Assembly (NCBI GenBank): GCA_023393485.1
Contig: JAEWLD010000171.1
Coordinates: 1-5,276 of the forward strand
Length of the DNA stretch: 5,276 nt
Source of the DNA: Bacteroidota bacterium
Lineage (GTDB): Bacteria > Bacteroidota > Bacteroidia > Flavobacteriales > Flavobacteriaceae
Direction of reading: 5' to 3'
This document shows, in pieces, positions 1-5,276 of the stretch. The notes under the pieces are model-generated. The model had not been told where the DNA came from, did no database searches, and was given only the letters and a program-made list of their open reading frames with translations. The first letter of the stretch is position 1; each line of letters begins with the position of its first letter. A program made the translations under genes and the position numbers.

Positions 1-211
1 CATAAAGCGTGTCATTGGCTTCGGCCTCGATTTCAAACACGCCGCGCTCGTTGCTCGACTCACCGCGGACCTTATTGAGATTTACGACATTGACATTCGA
101 AATCGGCAAAAGTGTCTGGTCGTTGATCACGGTACCCGAAATTTTTCCCGGTTCCTGCGCAAGCGCCGCGCCTGAGACGAGCAATAGAAAGAAAACTGCT
201 AAATATTTCAC
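1..211 (-). CDS. Exported protein with carboxypeptidase-like regulatory domain, N-terminus only (partial)
   Basis: The reading frame starts at a GTG (209-211) and stays open to the left window edge: 70 codons plus one base. It begins with Lys-Tyr followed by a hydrophobic run (LAVFFLLLVSGAALA), a typical Sec signal peptide likely cleaved after Ala18 before Gln-Glu. From about residue 23 it reads GKISGTVIND, then LPISNVNVVNLNKVRGESSNERGVFEIEA. This is the pattern of the CarboxypepD_reg-like beta-sandwich domain found at the N-terminus of many Bacteroidota outer-membrane and periplasmic proteins, including TonB-dependent receptors. Whether a barrel or another domain follows cannot be seen, so a SusC/TonB receptor and a stand-alone domain protein are both possible. 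The GTG start is chosen because the signal peptide begins exactly there and no ATG lies in frame nearby. The Shine-Dalgarno signal is weak, as is usual in this phylum. Confidence 0.85.
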   Translation of the reverse strand, partial: MKYLAVFFLLLVSGAALAQEPGKISGTVINDQTLLPISNVNVVNLNKVRGESSNERGVFEIEAEANDTLY

Positions 212-212
212 G

Positions 213-248
213 ACCTGTTTTTGATGCGCTAAAAGTAAGCAAACAGGT
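213..248. repeat. 8-bp inverted repeat bracketing promoter and start region
   Basis: ACCTGTTT (213-220) and AAACAGGT (241-248) are perfect reverse complements separated by 20 bases. The left arm ends one base before the GTG start of the leftmost gene, and the candidate -7 element lies between the arms. It could be a two-site operator, or an RNA hairpin that would enclose the ribosome-binding region if transcription begins upstream of both arms. The pairing is seen directly; the role is inference. Confidence 0.45.
230..237 (-). promoter_or_regulatory. Possible -7 promoter element (TACTTTTA) for the leftmost gene
   Basis: On the minus strand 237-230 reads TACTTTTA, seven of eight matches to the Bacteroidota -7 consensus TAnnTTTG. 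It sits about 19 bases upstream of the GTG start, giving a very short leader. No convincing TTG -33 element lies at the expected distance, so the call is tentative. Confidence 0.3.
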
Positions 249-268
249 GAGAATATTTGGCAGTTGGG

Positions 269-280
269 TTATAATTATAA
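269..280. repeat. 12-bp perfect AT palindrome
   Basis: TTATAATTATAA is a perfect 12-bp palindrome about 58 bases upstream of the leftmost gene. It may be a regulator site or simply AT-rich intergenic sequence; palindromes of A and T alone arise easily by chance. Confidence 0.3.
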
Positions 281-326
281 GAAAATTAACAGGACAGGCT
301 TTGGTTTGGACATGTCGGGCTTGGGC

Positions 327-357
327 AAAAAAAAATCCCACTTCAATTCAGTGGGAT
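327..357 (-). terminator. Intrinsic terminator of the DEAD-box helicase gene
   Basis: ATCCCACT (335-342) pairs perfectly with AGTGGGAT (350-357) around a 7-base loop. On the minus strand the hairpin is followed directly by an unbroken T run (complement of A327-A334), the classic Rho-independent layout. It lies 63 bases past the helicase stop codon and before the leftmost gene, so it separates those two minus-strand genes. On the plus strand the downstream flank is CTTGTTTTT, so weak activity in that direction is possible, but no plus-strand gene is seen upstream. Confidence 0.9.
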
Positions 358-419
358 CTTGTTTTTGGAATCCGGTTTATGCCCAAACCCAGGGCGTGCC
401 CAAAAGCACGGTGTTAAAC

Positions 420-2348
420 TTATCCTTTGCGCGGACGACGTGCACGCGGCGCGTCATTGAAGCTTTCCGAACGGCGCGGTGCGCGTTCCTGGAAACTGTC
501 GGTTCTTGGCTCAGAACGTCTAGGTGCAGGCTTGTCTGACGAAAAGCTTTTCTTCCAGGGCTTGTCCTCACCGAAAGATTTCTTTTTGAACCCGCCGCCG
601 AAATCGTTGCGCGACTCTCCGCGTTGGCCTCTGCCGTCGCGGCGGAATCCGCCTGAATCGCCATCGCGTTTGAAATCGCCGCCGCGTCCGAATTTCTTCT
701 TCTCGAAGCCGCCGCCGAAACGTCCGCCTTCCCGATCACCGCGGCCTGCGCCTTCTTTTGAAATTTCGACGTTGATGCGTCGGCCTTCGATCGTGATGTT
801 ATTGAGCGTTTCCATGACGCGGTCAGCGTGTTCGGCATCGGTATTAAAGAACGAGAAACCTTCTTTGACATCGACTTTGTAGACGTCTTCCTTGCCGAGT
901 TGCAAAGTGTCGCGAAGGAAATCCTTGAGTGACATCCAGTTGAAATCATCGCGTGCGCCGATATTGACGAAGTAACGCACTTCGTTGCCAGGCGTGTACG
1001 TTTTCTTCTCGCCGCTTGCTGCGGTTTGTGAAGACAAATCTTTGGTCTTTTTATAGTAGGCCAGGAATCGGTTGAATTCGACAGACACCATGCGCTTGAT
1101 CAGTTCTTCTTTGTCGAGGCCTTCAAATACAGTGTAAATGGCCGGAAGATAGTTGTCGATTTCATGGTCGACTTCGGTATCCTTGATTTTGTTGGCCAGG
1201 TGCAAGAGCTGGATTTCGCAGATTTCAATGCCCGACGGAATCGATTTTTCCTCAAACTTCTGCTTGATGATTTTTTCGATTGCGTGGATTTTGCGGATTT
1301 CGCTCTTGGTGATGATGACGATCGACGTCCCCAGTTTCCCCGCGCGACCGGTACGGCCCGAACGGTGGTTGTAGGTTTCGATTTCATCCGGCAACTGGTA
1401 GTTTACAACGTGCGTGATGTTGTCAACGTCGATGCCGCGCGCAGCCACATCGGTAGCGACAAGCATCTGGATCTGGCGTCCGCGGAAAGATTTCATGACG
1501 CCGTCGCGTTGGGCTTGCGAGAGATCGCCATGCAAAGCCGCGGCGTTGTATCCGTCTTCGATCAGTTTTTCGGCGATGTGCTGCGTATCGCGTTTGGTGC
1601 GGCAGAAAACGACCGAGAAAATATCAGGGTTCGCGTCGGCCAGACGCTTGAGCGCTTCGTAGCGGTCGCGCGCCTGGACCATATAAAATTCGTGCGAAAC
1701 CGTTGCAGAGCCCGAATTCTTCGCACCGACAGTGATTTCGGCCGGATTGCTCATGAATTCCCTGGCGATGCGCGCCACTTCGGCAGGCATTGTGGCCGAG
1801 AACAGCCATGTGTTTTTCGTGTCGGGTGTTTCAGACAAAATCGCTACCATGTCTTCATAGAAGCCCATGTTGAGCATTTCATCGGCTTCGTCAAGCACAC
1901 AATAATCGATTGCGGTAATGTTGACGAGTTTTCGGTTGATCATATCCTGCATACGGCCCGGCGTAGCAACGATGATTTGGGCGCCGCGTTTTACTTCGCG
2001 TGCCTGTTCCGTGATCGATGCGCCGCCGTAAACGGCCACGACGTTCAATCCTTTTACGTACTTCGAGTAGAGTTTCAGTTCATTGGTGATCTGGAGGCAA
2101 AGCTCACGTGTTGGAGCCAGGATCAGCGCCTGCGTATTGCGGTTTTCGGCGTCGATCTTCTGGATCAGCGGAAACCCGAATGCGGCGGTTTTGCCGGTTC
2201 CGGTTTGCGCAAGGGCCACGATATCGGTGTTTTCTTCTAGTAAGACCGGTATCGCCTTTTCCTGTACTTCTGACGGATTCTCAAATCCGAGGTCTTTGAC
2301 CGCCAGCAGTAGCAGTTCGTTAAGACCCAATTGTTCAAATTTATTCAT
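420..2348 (-). CDS. DEAD-box ATP-dependent RNA helicase with RRM-like domain and Arg/Gly-rich tail (DeaD/CsdA-DbpA type)
   Basis: A complete 642-residue superfamily 2 RNA helicase, expected to unwind or remodel RNA in the cytoplasm using ATP (ribosome assembly, cold-stress RNA handling, decay). RecA-like domain 1 shows the Q motif (F22, PS 25-26, Q29), Walker A AQTGTGKT (47-54), PTREL (79-83), TPGR (129-132), DEAD (153-156) and SAT (184-186). Domain 2 shows VVFCRTK (246-252), ATDVAARGID (298-307) and HRSGRTGR (328-335). No catalytic residue is missing. Residues about 457-531 (VRYFVNIG...INVEISKEG) match the DbpA/CsdA RNA-binding fold, an RRM variant that in E. coli DbpA binds 23S rRNA. Residues 533-642 are a low-complexity basic tail with two near-copies of FGGGF(E/K)KK(K/S)FG (544-554, 583-593) and two APRRSE (608-613, 623-628). 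The ATG at 2346-2348 is preceded by A/T-rich sequence without a Shine-Dalgarno site. A promoter and a terminator bracket the gene, so it is probably monocistronic. The family is certain; deaD, csdA and dbpA orthology is not, so no symbol is given. Confidence 0.96.
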   Translation of the reverse strand: MNKFEQLGLNELLLLAVKDLGFENPSEVQEKAIPVLLEENTDIVALAQTGTGKTAAFGFPLIQKIDAENRNTQALILAPTRELCLQITNELKLYSKYVKGLNVVAVYGGASITEQAREVKRGAQIIVATPGRMQDMINRKLVNITAIDYCVLDEADEMLNMGFYEDMVAILSETPDTKNTWLFSATMPAEVARIAREFMSNPAEITVGAKNSGSATVSHEFYMVQARDRYEALKRLADANPDIFSVVFCRTKRDTQHIAEKLIEDGYNAAALHGDLSQAQRDGVMKSFRGRQIQMLVATDVAARGIDVDNITHVVNYQLPDEIETYNHRSGRTGRAGKLGTSIVIITKSEIRKIHAIEKIIKQKFEEKSIPSGIEICEIQLLHLANKIKDTEVDHEIDNYLPAIYTVFEGLDKEELIKRMVSVEFNRFLAYYKKTKDLSSQTAASGEKKTYTPGNEVRYFVNIGARDDFNWMSLKDFLRDTLQLGKEDVYKVDVKEGFSFFNTDAEHADRVMETLNNITIEGRRINVEISKEGAGRGDREGGRFGGGFEKKKFGRGGDFKRDGDSGGFRRDGRGQRGESRNDFGGGFKKKSFGEDKPWKKSFSSDKPAPRRSEPRTDSFQERAPRRSESFNDAPRARRPRKG

Positions 2349-2392
2349 ATATGTTTTAAAAATTATGCCGTCGGCTTCTGCCTAAGGCGGTG

Positions 2393-2400
2393 CAAAAGTA
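2393..2400 (-). promoter_or_regulatory. Bacteroidota-type promoter (-7 element TACTTTTG) of the helicase gene
   Basis: On the minus strand 2400-2393 reads TACTTTTG, a perfect match to the Bacteroidota consensus TAnnTTTG, and is followed by CACC. Transcription would start a few bases downstream, giving a leader of roughly 40 bases before the ATG at 2348. That leader contains two small GC-rich self-complementary stretches (2380-2388 and 2367-2375) and then an A/T-rich run. The upstream -33 TTG is not well matched (GGTTAT lies in roughly the right zone), so activity rests mainly on the -7 element and its position. Confidence 0.65.
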
Positions 2401-2443
2401 GTCTTTATAAATGGATAACCGCTCTTGTTTGGGTTTTTATTTT

Positions 2444-2499
2444 GAATTGAGAACCAATGAGTTAGAATTGATAATCGATAATTGGCAATTGAGAATGCA
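2444..2499. repeat. Degenerate heptamer tandem repeat array 1
   Basis: Read in steps of seven from 2444 the sequence gives GAATTGA, GAACCAA, TGAGTTA, GAATTGA, TAATCGA, TAATTGG, CAATTGA, GAATGCA. The core from 2465 to 2492 clearly follows a 7-bp unit of the form nAATTGA; the outer units are decayed. It lies between the pyrophosphatase stop and the helicase promoter. It resembles the short tandem heptamer repeats scattered between genes in some bacteria; no coding function is likely. Confidence 0.6.
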
Positions 2500-2531
2500 G
2501 GGGAAACGGCGTAAATGACCGAGATTGATCA

Positions 2532-2566
2532 ATAAATCGACAATTGATAATTGACAATTGACAATT
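2532..2566. repeat. Heptamer tandem repeat array 2, GAYAATT units
   Basis: Positions 2539-2566 are four consecutive 7-bp units: GACAATT, GATAATT, GACAATT, GACAATT. A fifth, imperfect unit (ATAAATC) precedes them. The unit is the same as in the array at 2444-2499, in the same orientation, about 33 bases away. A 10-bp palindrome, ATTGATCAAT (2524-2533), abuts the left end. The region has no believable ORF. Confidence 0.75.
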
Positions 2567-2615
2567 CGGAAAGGCCACGGATGCACGGGTTTTCTAAACT
2601 TTTCTTTTGCCGATT

Positions 2616-3203
2616 TCAAATTCGCGAATTTGTGGCTGACAGGAAATTGATCAGCTTTTGGACGGCGATGCCGCGGTGGCTTACGGCGGCTTTTTCAGCC
2701 ATCGTAAACTCGGCGAAAGTTCTTGAAAAGCCTTCGGGCATAAAAATGGGATCGTAGCCGAAGCCTTCGTCGCCGTGTTTCCCGGCAGTGATTTCGCCAC
2801 GCACGATTCCGGCAAATAAATGTTGAGTTCCGCTAAGGTTGAGCGCGATGACGGTTTTGAATTGCGCTTTTCTATTGGGTTTTCCCGTAAGTTCCGCAAG
2901 CAGTTTCTCTATGTTGTCAGCGGGGTTTTTCTGCTCACCGGCATATCGCGCCGAATATACGCCTGGCGCGCCGTTCAAGGCATCGACTTCGAGCCCGGTG
3001 TCATCGGCAAAACAGTCGTAGCCAAATTTTCGGGTAACGTAATCGGCTTTGAGAATCGCATTGCCTTCAATAGTTTCGGCAGTTTCGGGAATTTCGTCGT
3101 GAGAGCCGATGTCGGCCAATCCGAGCAAGTTGATCCAGGCGGGAAGCATCGCCCTGATTTCGGCGATTTTATGCTCATTGTGCGAAGCGAATACGAGTGT
3201 CAT
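2616..3203 (-). CDS. rdgB: Non-canonical purine NTP pyrophosphatase (RdgB/HAM1 family, dITP/XTP hydrolase)
   Basis: A complete 195-residue protein, the usual size for the family. It hydrolyses dITP, ITP and XTP to the monophosphate and pyrophosphate, keeping deaminated purines out of DNA and RNA; it is cytosolic and typically a Mg-dependent homodimer. Visible motifs are the N-terminal [12 protein letters not shown] (5-16, with the conserved N9 and K12), [10 protein letters not shown] with K52 (40-52), the metal/catalytic block [25 protein letters not shown] (65-89, D68), EGFGYDPIF (146-154) and SHRGIA (175-180). All key residues are present. Its ATG (3201-3203) shares one base with the desaturase stop (TAATG), which suggests translational coupling and one mRNA. 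The Shine-Dalgarno site is poor, fitting reinitiation or the phylum norm. The function is highly likely from the motifs; pairing with a desaturase is not an expected pathway link. Confidence 0.95.
   Translation of the reverse strand: MTLVFASHNEHKIAEIRAMLPAWINLLGLADIGSHDEIPETAETIEGNAILKADYVTRKFGYDCFADDTGLEVDALNGAPGVYSARYAGEQKNPADNIEKLLAELTGKPNRKAQFKTVIALNLSGTQHLFAGIVRGEITAGKHGDEGFGYDPIFMPEGFSRTFAEFTMAEKAAVSHRGIAVQKLINFLSATNSRI
2617..2632. repeat. 16-bp perfect palindrome at the pyrophosphatase stop codon
   Basis: CAAATTCGCGAATTTG reads the same on both strands and covers the last four codons (Asn-Ser-Arg-Ile) plus the first two bases of the TGA stop. As RNA it could form a short hairpin, though a perfect palindrome leaves no loop without opening the centre. 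No T run follows on the minus strand, so it is not a standard terminator. It may slow 3' exonuclease decay or be a protein-binding site; chance is also possible. Confidence 0.5.
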
Positions 3204-4303
3204 TAAATTTCTGTAGATGAAAAAAGATGTTGGCGGCTGCCGTGATGTTTGAGCATTTTGAAATGCGACAATACGGCTTTGTAAAACGGATAGTTGGTAT
3301 ACGGCAAGTCATATTCGGCGGCATATCTTCGAATGACTTTTGTAATTTCAGGATAGTAAGTGTGTGCCACGCCCGGAAATAAATGGTGTGCGACATGATG
3401 TGTAAAACCGCCGAAAAGAAAATTGGCGACCGGGCTTTCGGCGCTGAAATCCTTGGTCACACTCATTTGATGTATCGCCCAGCTGGAACTGATCGCGCCG
3501 TCATTGGCCGCAATCGGGAAATGCGCGTGCTCATCCACATGGGTTGAAATCAGTGGAATGACACCGAGAATGCTGCCGGAAACATGCATCAGCAGCCATC
3601 CCGATACAATCAGATACCAAGGTTGGCCAAGCACGATCAATGGAATTCCGATCAGATAAAACAAATTGAACAATTTGGCTGCGATCAATTTGACGATTTC
3701 GGTTTTTGGAATCGCGTGCATCCGCCTGACGTAATTGTCACGCCTGCTGAAAAAATCGCGAAAATCCCTGATATAAAGCCAGTTGAGCGAATACAAAGGA
3801 TAAATCAGCCACATATAAATGTGTTGGTATTTATGATACGAAGACCAATGGCTTTCAGGAAATATCCTGACGATATCGCTTTGCTTGATGTCGATATCCC
3901 AGTGCTGGATGTTCGGGTACGGATGATGCAGCGTCAAGTGGCGCTTTTGCCAAAGCCAGCTATTGCTTCCGAAAACTTCGAGTAAAATGGTAAAATGGCC
4001 GTTGTTTTTTGATTTGCGGAACAGCGAACCGTGGACGGCGTCGTGATAGGAATTGATGAACAGCACGATCATCGACATTCCGGTCAATGAGTAAAAAACA
4101 TATAGCAACAGGGTATCGTCGCCAAAAACCAGAATGCCTGCATAGCAACCAAAATAGAGCGCGAGCAATAGCCACGCTTTGTAAATGCCATAGGTGCGGA
4201 AAGTTTGATTACCGAGTATTTTTTCCTGGACTTCGCGATGAAGCTTTAAAAAAAAATCATCGGCGCCGGGTTTCAAAAAAACCGGTCGCTTCATTGGTTC
4301 CAT
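3203..4303 (-). CDS. Membrane fatty acid (acyl-CoA type) desaturase
   Basis: An integral membrane di-iron desaturase, expected to introduce a double bond into acyl chains using O2 and electrons from a separate ferredoxin or cytochrome b5-type donor. There is no fused cytochrome b5 domain. With the start at 4303 (366 residues) the three histidine boxes are HDAVH (87-91), HLTLHH (122-127) and HHVAHH followed by LFPG (302-307), the third resembling the QxxHHLFP box of the linoleoyl-CoA/front-end desaturase group. HVDEHAHFP (255-263) matches a further conserved region. Hydrophobic spans fall near residues 43-60, 64-86, 213-227 and 230-252. The open frame continues to an ATG at 4405, but the extra 34 residues are basic and unlike the family. 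[17 protein letters not shown] at 4303, or the second Met at 4294 with GGA five bases upstream, is the more natural start. It heads a two-gene unit with rdgB. The double-bond position cannot be told from sequence. Confidence 0.92.
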   Translation of the reverse strand: MEPMKRPVFLKPGADDFFLKLHREVQEKILGNQTFRTYGIYKAWLLLALYFGCYAGILVFGDDTLLLYVFYSLTGMSMIVLFINSYHDAVHGSLFRKSKNNGHFTILLEVFGSNSWLWQKRHLTLHHPYPNIQHWDIDIKQSDIVRIFPESHWSSYHKYQHIYMWLIYPLYSLNWLYIRDFRDFFSRRDNYVRRMHAIPKTEIVKLIAAKLFNLFYLIGIPLIVLGQPWYLIVSGWLLMHVSGSILGVIPLISTHVDEHAHFPIAANDGAISSSWAIHQMSVTKDFSAESPVANFLFGGFTHHVAHHLFPGVAHTYYPEITKVIRRYAAEYDLPYTNYPFYKAVLSHFKMLKHHGSRQHLFSSTEI

Positions 4304-4471
4304 AACATTTGGTTTGATTTTATAAAAATAAATTTTTTTGGCGAAAGCGGCATAAGGTTCTGCGGTTAAAAGTGATGACCACCGTCGAATTTTGTAAAGA
4401 AACACTTAAAAAGTGTAACAGAAAGGAATGCGGAACGCCTATTTTTACGAGATTCCCAAATCTACGACTTC
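4304..4471. promoter_or_regulatory. Divergent intergenic region between desaturase and small plus-strand gene
   Basis: This 168-base stretch should hold promoters for both directions. On the minus strand 4330-4323 reads TATTTTTA, a 7/8 match to the -7 consensus, about 20 bases from the desaturase start, but no TTG partner is clear. On the plus side I see no good TAnnTTTG. ACACTT (4402-4407) and AAGTGT (4411-4416) form a 6-bp inverted repeat around AAA, which could be an operator or a small hairpin. Assignments here are weak. Confidence 0.35.
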
Positions 4472-4475
4472 ATGA
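4428..4475 (+). CDS. Possible 15-codon leader mini-ORF overlapping the next start (ATGA)
   Basis: ATG at 4428 directly follows GAAAGGA and opens a 15-residue frame (MRNAYFYEIPKSTTS). Its TGA (4473-4475) overlaps the ATG of the downstream gene as ATGA, the classic arrangement for coupled translation. The purine-rich GAAAGGA touches the ATG with no spacer, which is not ideal for initiation. The frame of the downstream gene is itself open back to 4379 without a start codon, so the mini-ORF may be accidental. Confidence 0.25.
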   Translation: MRNAYFYEIPKSTTS

Positions 4476-4723
4476 AAAAGTTCATTACGCCCGATGCCCG
4501 GGGCGATGCGTTTCAGTTCGTAATGCCCCAAAACGCTCCGCTCGACCAAAAGCTGCTCAACATATATTGGTACAAAAAAGAACTGGATGAATTTTTACCG
4601 CAAATCGCGACTTATGCCACTGCATCCGAAATTGCATCGATTACCTTATCACAACTCGCAATCATGGAAAAACAGCTGATTGCAATTTTGGAAGAATTGT
4701 CGCGCCAGCAAAATCCGGAGTGA
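4472..4723 (+). CDS. Small hypothetical protein, 83 residues, mostly helical
   Basis: I do not recognise a family. The frame runs from ATG at 4472 to TGA at 4721-4723. It begins MKKFITPDARGDAF, has an aromatic patch IYWYKKELDEF (46-56) and ends in a long amphipathic stretch from about residue 65 (ITLSQLAIMEKQLIAILEELSRQQ) that looks like a helix capable of coiled-coil pairing. There is no signal peptide, membrane segment, cysteine or metal motif, so it is probably cytosolic. Codon use resembles the neighbours, and the 83-codon frame ends 48 bases before the next gene in the same direction, which supports a real gene and possible co-transcription. The same frame is open for another 31 codons upstream, but ATG 4472 is the first ATG, GTG or TTG. 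A missed upstream start or a frameshifted longer gene cannot be excluded. Confidence 0.6.
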   Translation: MKKFITPDARGDAFQFVMPQNAPLDQKLLNIYWYKKELDEFLPQIATYATASEIASITLSQLAIMEKQLIAILEELSRQQNPE

Positions 4724-4740
4724 GTTTTTGCATTTTATCG

Positions 4741-4748
4741 TAACTTTA
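4741..4748 (+). promoter_or_regulatory. Weak candidate -7 element (TAACTTTA) before the secreted protein gene
   Basis: TAACTTTA matches seven of the eight bases of TAnnTTTG and lies 23 bases before the ATG at 4772. No TTG lies at the expected -33 distance. The gene could instead be read from the transcript of the small gene upstream. Confidence 0.25.
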
Positions 4749-4771
4749 TCTGAACTACTAAACGCAACACG

Positions 4772-5276
4772 ATGAGAACAACACTACTTTTCCTGCTTAC
4801 GGGATTTTTTTCCGTTTTGTCCGCACAACCCACAATCGAAGGCGACACGATGCTTTGCCCGGATACGTCGGGTACGGCTTCAATTACCAACAATCAGGTG
4901 TACGATACTTATCAATGGTACTGGCGCTATTGGTTTACTTCCGACCCGTTTGTGGCGATTCCGGGTGCCGACGGCCCGTCGTTTACCTATGACTGGCTGA
5001 CGTATGATCAGGCGCAGCTCAAGGTCGTCGTGACGCTCGACGGCGAAACTTTTGAATCAAATGTGATCCAGATAGACAGCTATGCCTGGGTAGGGCTGAC
5101 GGTCGGTTTTGAAAATACCGACAACGTGTCGATCAATCCCGAAAATGGCAATGTCATGCTTTGCGCCGGAACCGGCTTTACGATCCAGACTTATATGCCG
5201 TACACACTGGTGCAATGGTATAAGGACGGCATCGAGATTTCCGGTGCCAATCAAATGGAACTTCACGTCACCGAAC
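4772..5276 (+). CDS. Secreted Ig-like repeat protein, N-terminal part (partial)
   Basis: The frame opens at ATG 4772 and runs past the right edge: 168 codons plus one base. The first residues, MRTTLLFLLTGFFSVLSA, form a Sec signal peptide, likely cut before Gln19. Two repeats follow with the Ig-like/PKD-like layout common in Bacteroidota surface proteins. In the first, LCPDTSG (28-34) leads to YQWYWR (47-52) and IPGADGPSFTY (63-73). In the second, LCAGTGFTI (130-138) leads to VQWYKDG (147-153) and ISGANQMELHVTE (156-168). The spacing from Cys to the core Trp is 20 and 18 residues, and the Cys residues are 102 apart. Such proteins usually end in a type IX secretion sorting domain and act as adhesins or carry enzymes, but the C-terminus is outside the window, so this is only family expectation. 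The start has no Shine-Dalgarno site; the signal peptide fixes it. Confidence 0.85.
   Translation, partial: MRTTLLFLLTGFFSVLSAQPTIEGDTMLCPDTSGTASITNNQVYDTYQWYWRYWFTSDPFVAIPGADGPSFTYDWLTYDQAQLKVVVTLDGETFESNVIQIDSYAWVGLTVGFENTDNVSINPENGNVMLCAGTGFTIQTYMPYTLVQWYKDGIEISGANQMELHVTE

Larger units (their letters stand above)
2401..2615. other. Intergenic region between pyrophosphatase and helicase genes
   Basis: Apart from the helicase promoter at its left edge and the two heptamer arrays, this AT-rich stretch holds no RNA gene that I can recognise and no T-tract terminator for the pyrophosphatase gene. CCACGGATGCACGGG (2575-2589) contains a short internal repeat (CACGGAT / CACGGG) and may be a remnant of another dispersed repeat, but this is weak. 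The 60-codon minus-strand frame here is just the translated heptamers. Confidence 0.5.

Noticed and set aside
392..401. GGGC-GT-GCCC inverted repeat after the helicase stop
   Set aside because: The stem is four pairs with a two-base loop, too tight to form a stable hairpin, and no T run follows; the true terminator is at 327-357.
377..949. A 190-codon minus-strand frame over the helicase 3' end
   Set aside because: It is the shifted reading of the Arg/Gly-rich tail, giving Ser/Ala-rich low-complexity peptide with no signal or motif.
1164..2240. A 358-codon plus-strand open frame inside the helicase gene
   Set aside because: It runs antisense in exact codon register with the helicase. In that register stops arise only opposite TTA, CTA or TCA codons, which this stretch of the helicase avoids. 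Its translation shows no recognisable domain, while the opposite strand has every DEAD-box motif.
2444..2566. CRISPR-like repeat-spacer array
   Set aside because: The repeat unit is only 7 bp, directly tandem without spacers, degenerate, and there are no cas genes in view.
2437..2619. A 60-codon minus-strand frame between rdgB and the helicase gene
   Set aside because: Its residues (repeated NCQLSI) are just the translated heptamer repeat, a common artefact of such arrays.
4304..4405. N-terminal extension of the desaturase up to ATG 4405
   Set aside because: The extra 34 residues are basic, precede the family's normal N-terminus and would occupy the divergent promoter region. Met starts at 4303 or 4294 fit better, although no stop codon excludes the longer form.
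4372..4590. A 72-codon plus-strand frame starting GTG-ATG at 4372
   Set aside because: It overlaps the better-supported 4472-4723 frame out of register; its translation is Cys/Arg-rich and irregular, with no family features.

Overview
The window looks like a chromosomal segment from a member of the Bacteroidota, most likely Flavobacteriaceae. The grounds are a near-perfect TAnnTTTG-type promoter ahead of the RNA helicase gene, start codons with almost no Shine-Dalgarno signal, a helicase with an RRM-like domain and an Arg/Gly-rich tail, secreted proteins with CarboxypepD_reg-like and Ig-like repeat architecture, and AATTG-based heptamer repeats between genes. Base composition is close to even in the genes and AT-rich between them. 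The genus cannot be fixed from this sequence alone.

Layout, left to right. Positions 1-211 (minus) hold the N-terminus of an exported protein with a carboxypeptidase-like regulatory (beta-sandwich) domain, cut off by the window edge. Positions 212-419 are a short intergenic stretch with an inverted repeat and a weak promoter for that gene, an AT palindrome, and a clear intrinsic terminator (327-357) for the gene to its right. Positions 420-2348 (minus) are a complete DEAD-box RNA helicase of 642 residues. Positions 2349-2615 carry the helicase promoter and two arrays of degenerate 7-bp repeats. Positions 2616-3203 (minus) encode a RdgB/HAM1-type non-canonical purine NTP pyrophosphatase. It overlaps by one base (TAATG) a membrane fatty acid desaturase at 3203-4303 (minus). 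Positions 4304-4471 are a divergent intergenic region. On the plus strand follow a small unrecognised helical protein (4472-4723) and the first 168 residues of a secreted Ig-like repeat protein (4772 to the right edge).

The desaturase and pyrophosphatase form a tight two-gene unit: lipid unsaturation and nucleotide-pool cleaning, with no obvious biochemical link. The helicase has its own promoter and terminator, so it is probably a separate transcription unit. Membrane desaturases and CsdA-like helicases are both often linked to cold adaptation, so their proximity is suggestive but may be chance. The genes are largely housekeeping or common accessory types, and I did not find a convincing new multi-gene system. 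The parts most worth a second look are the heptamer arrays upstream of the helicase, the small orphan gene with an overlapping mini-ORF, and the inverted repeat around the start of the leftmost gene.
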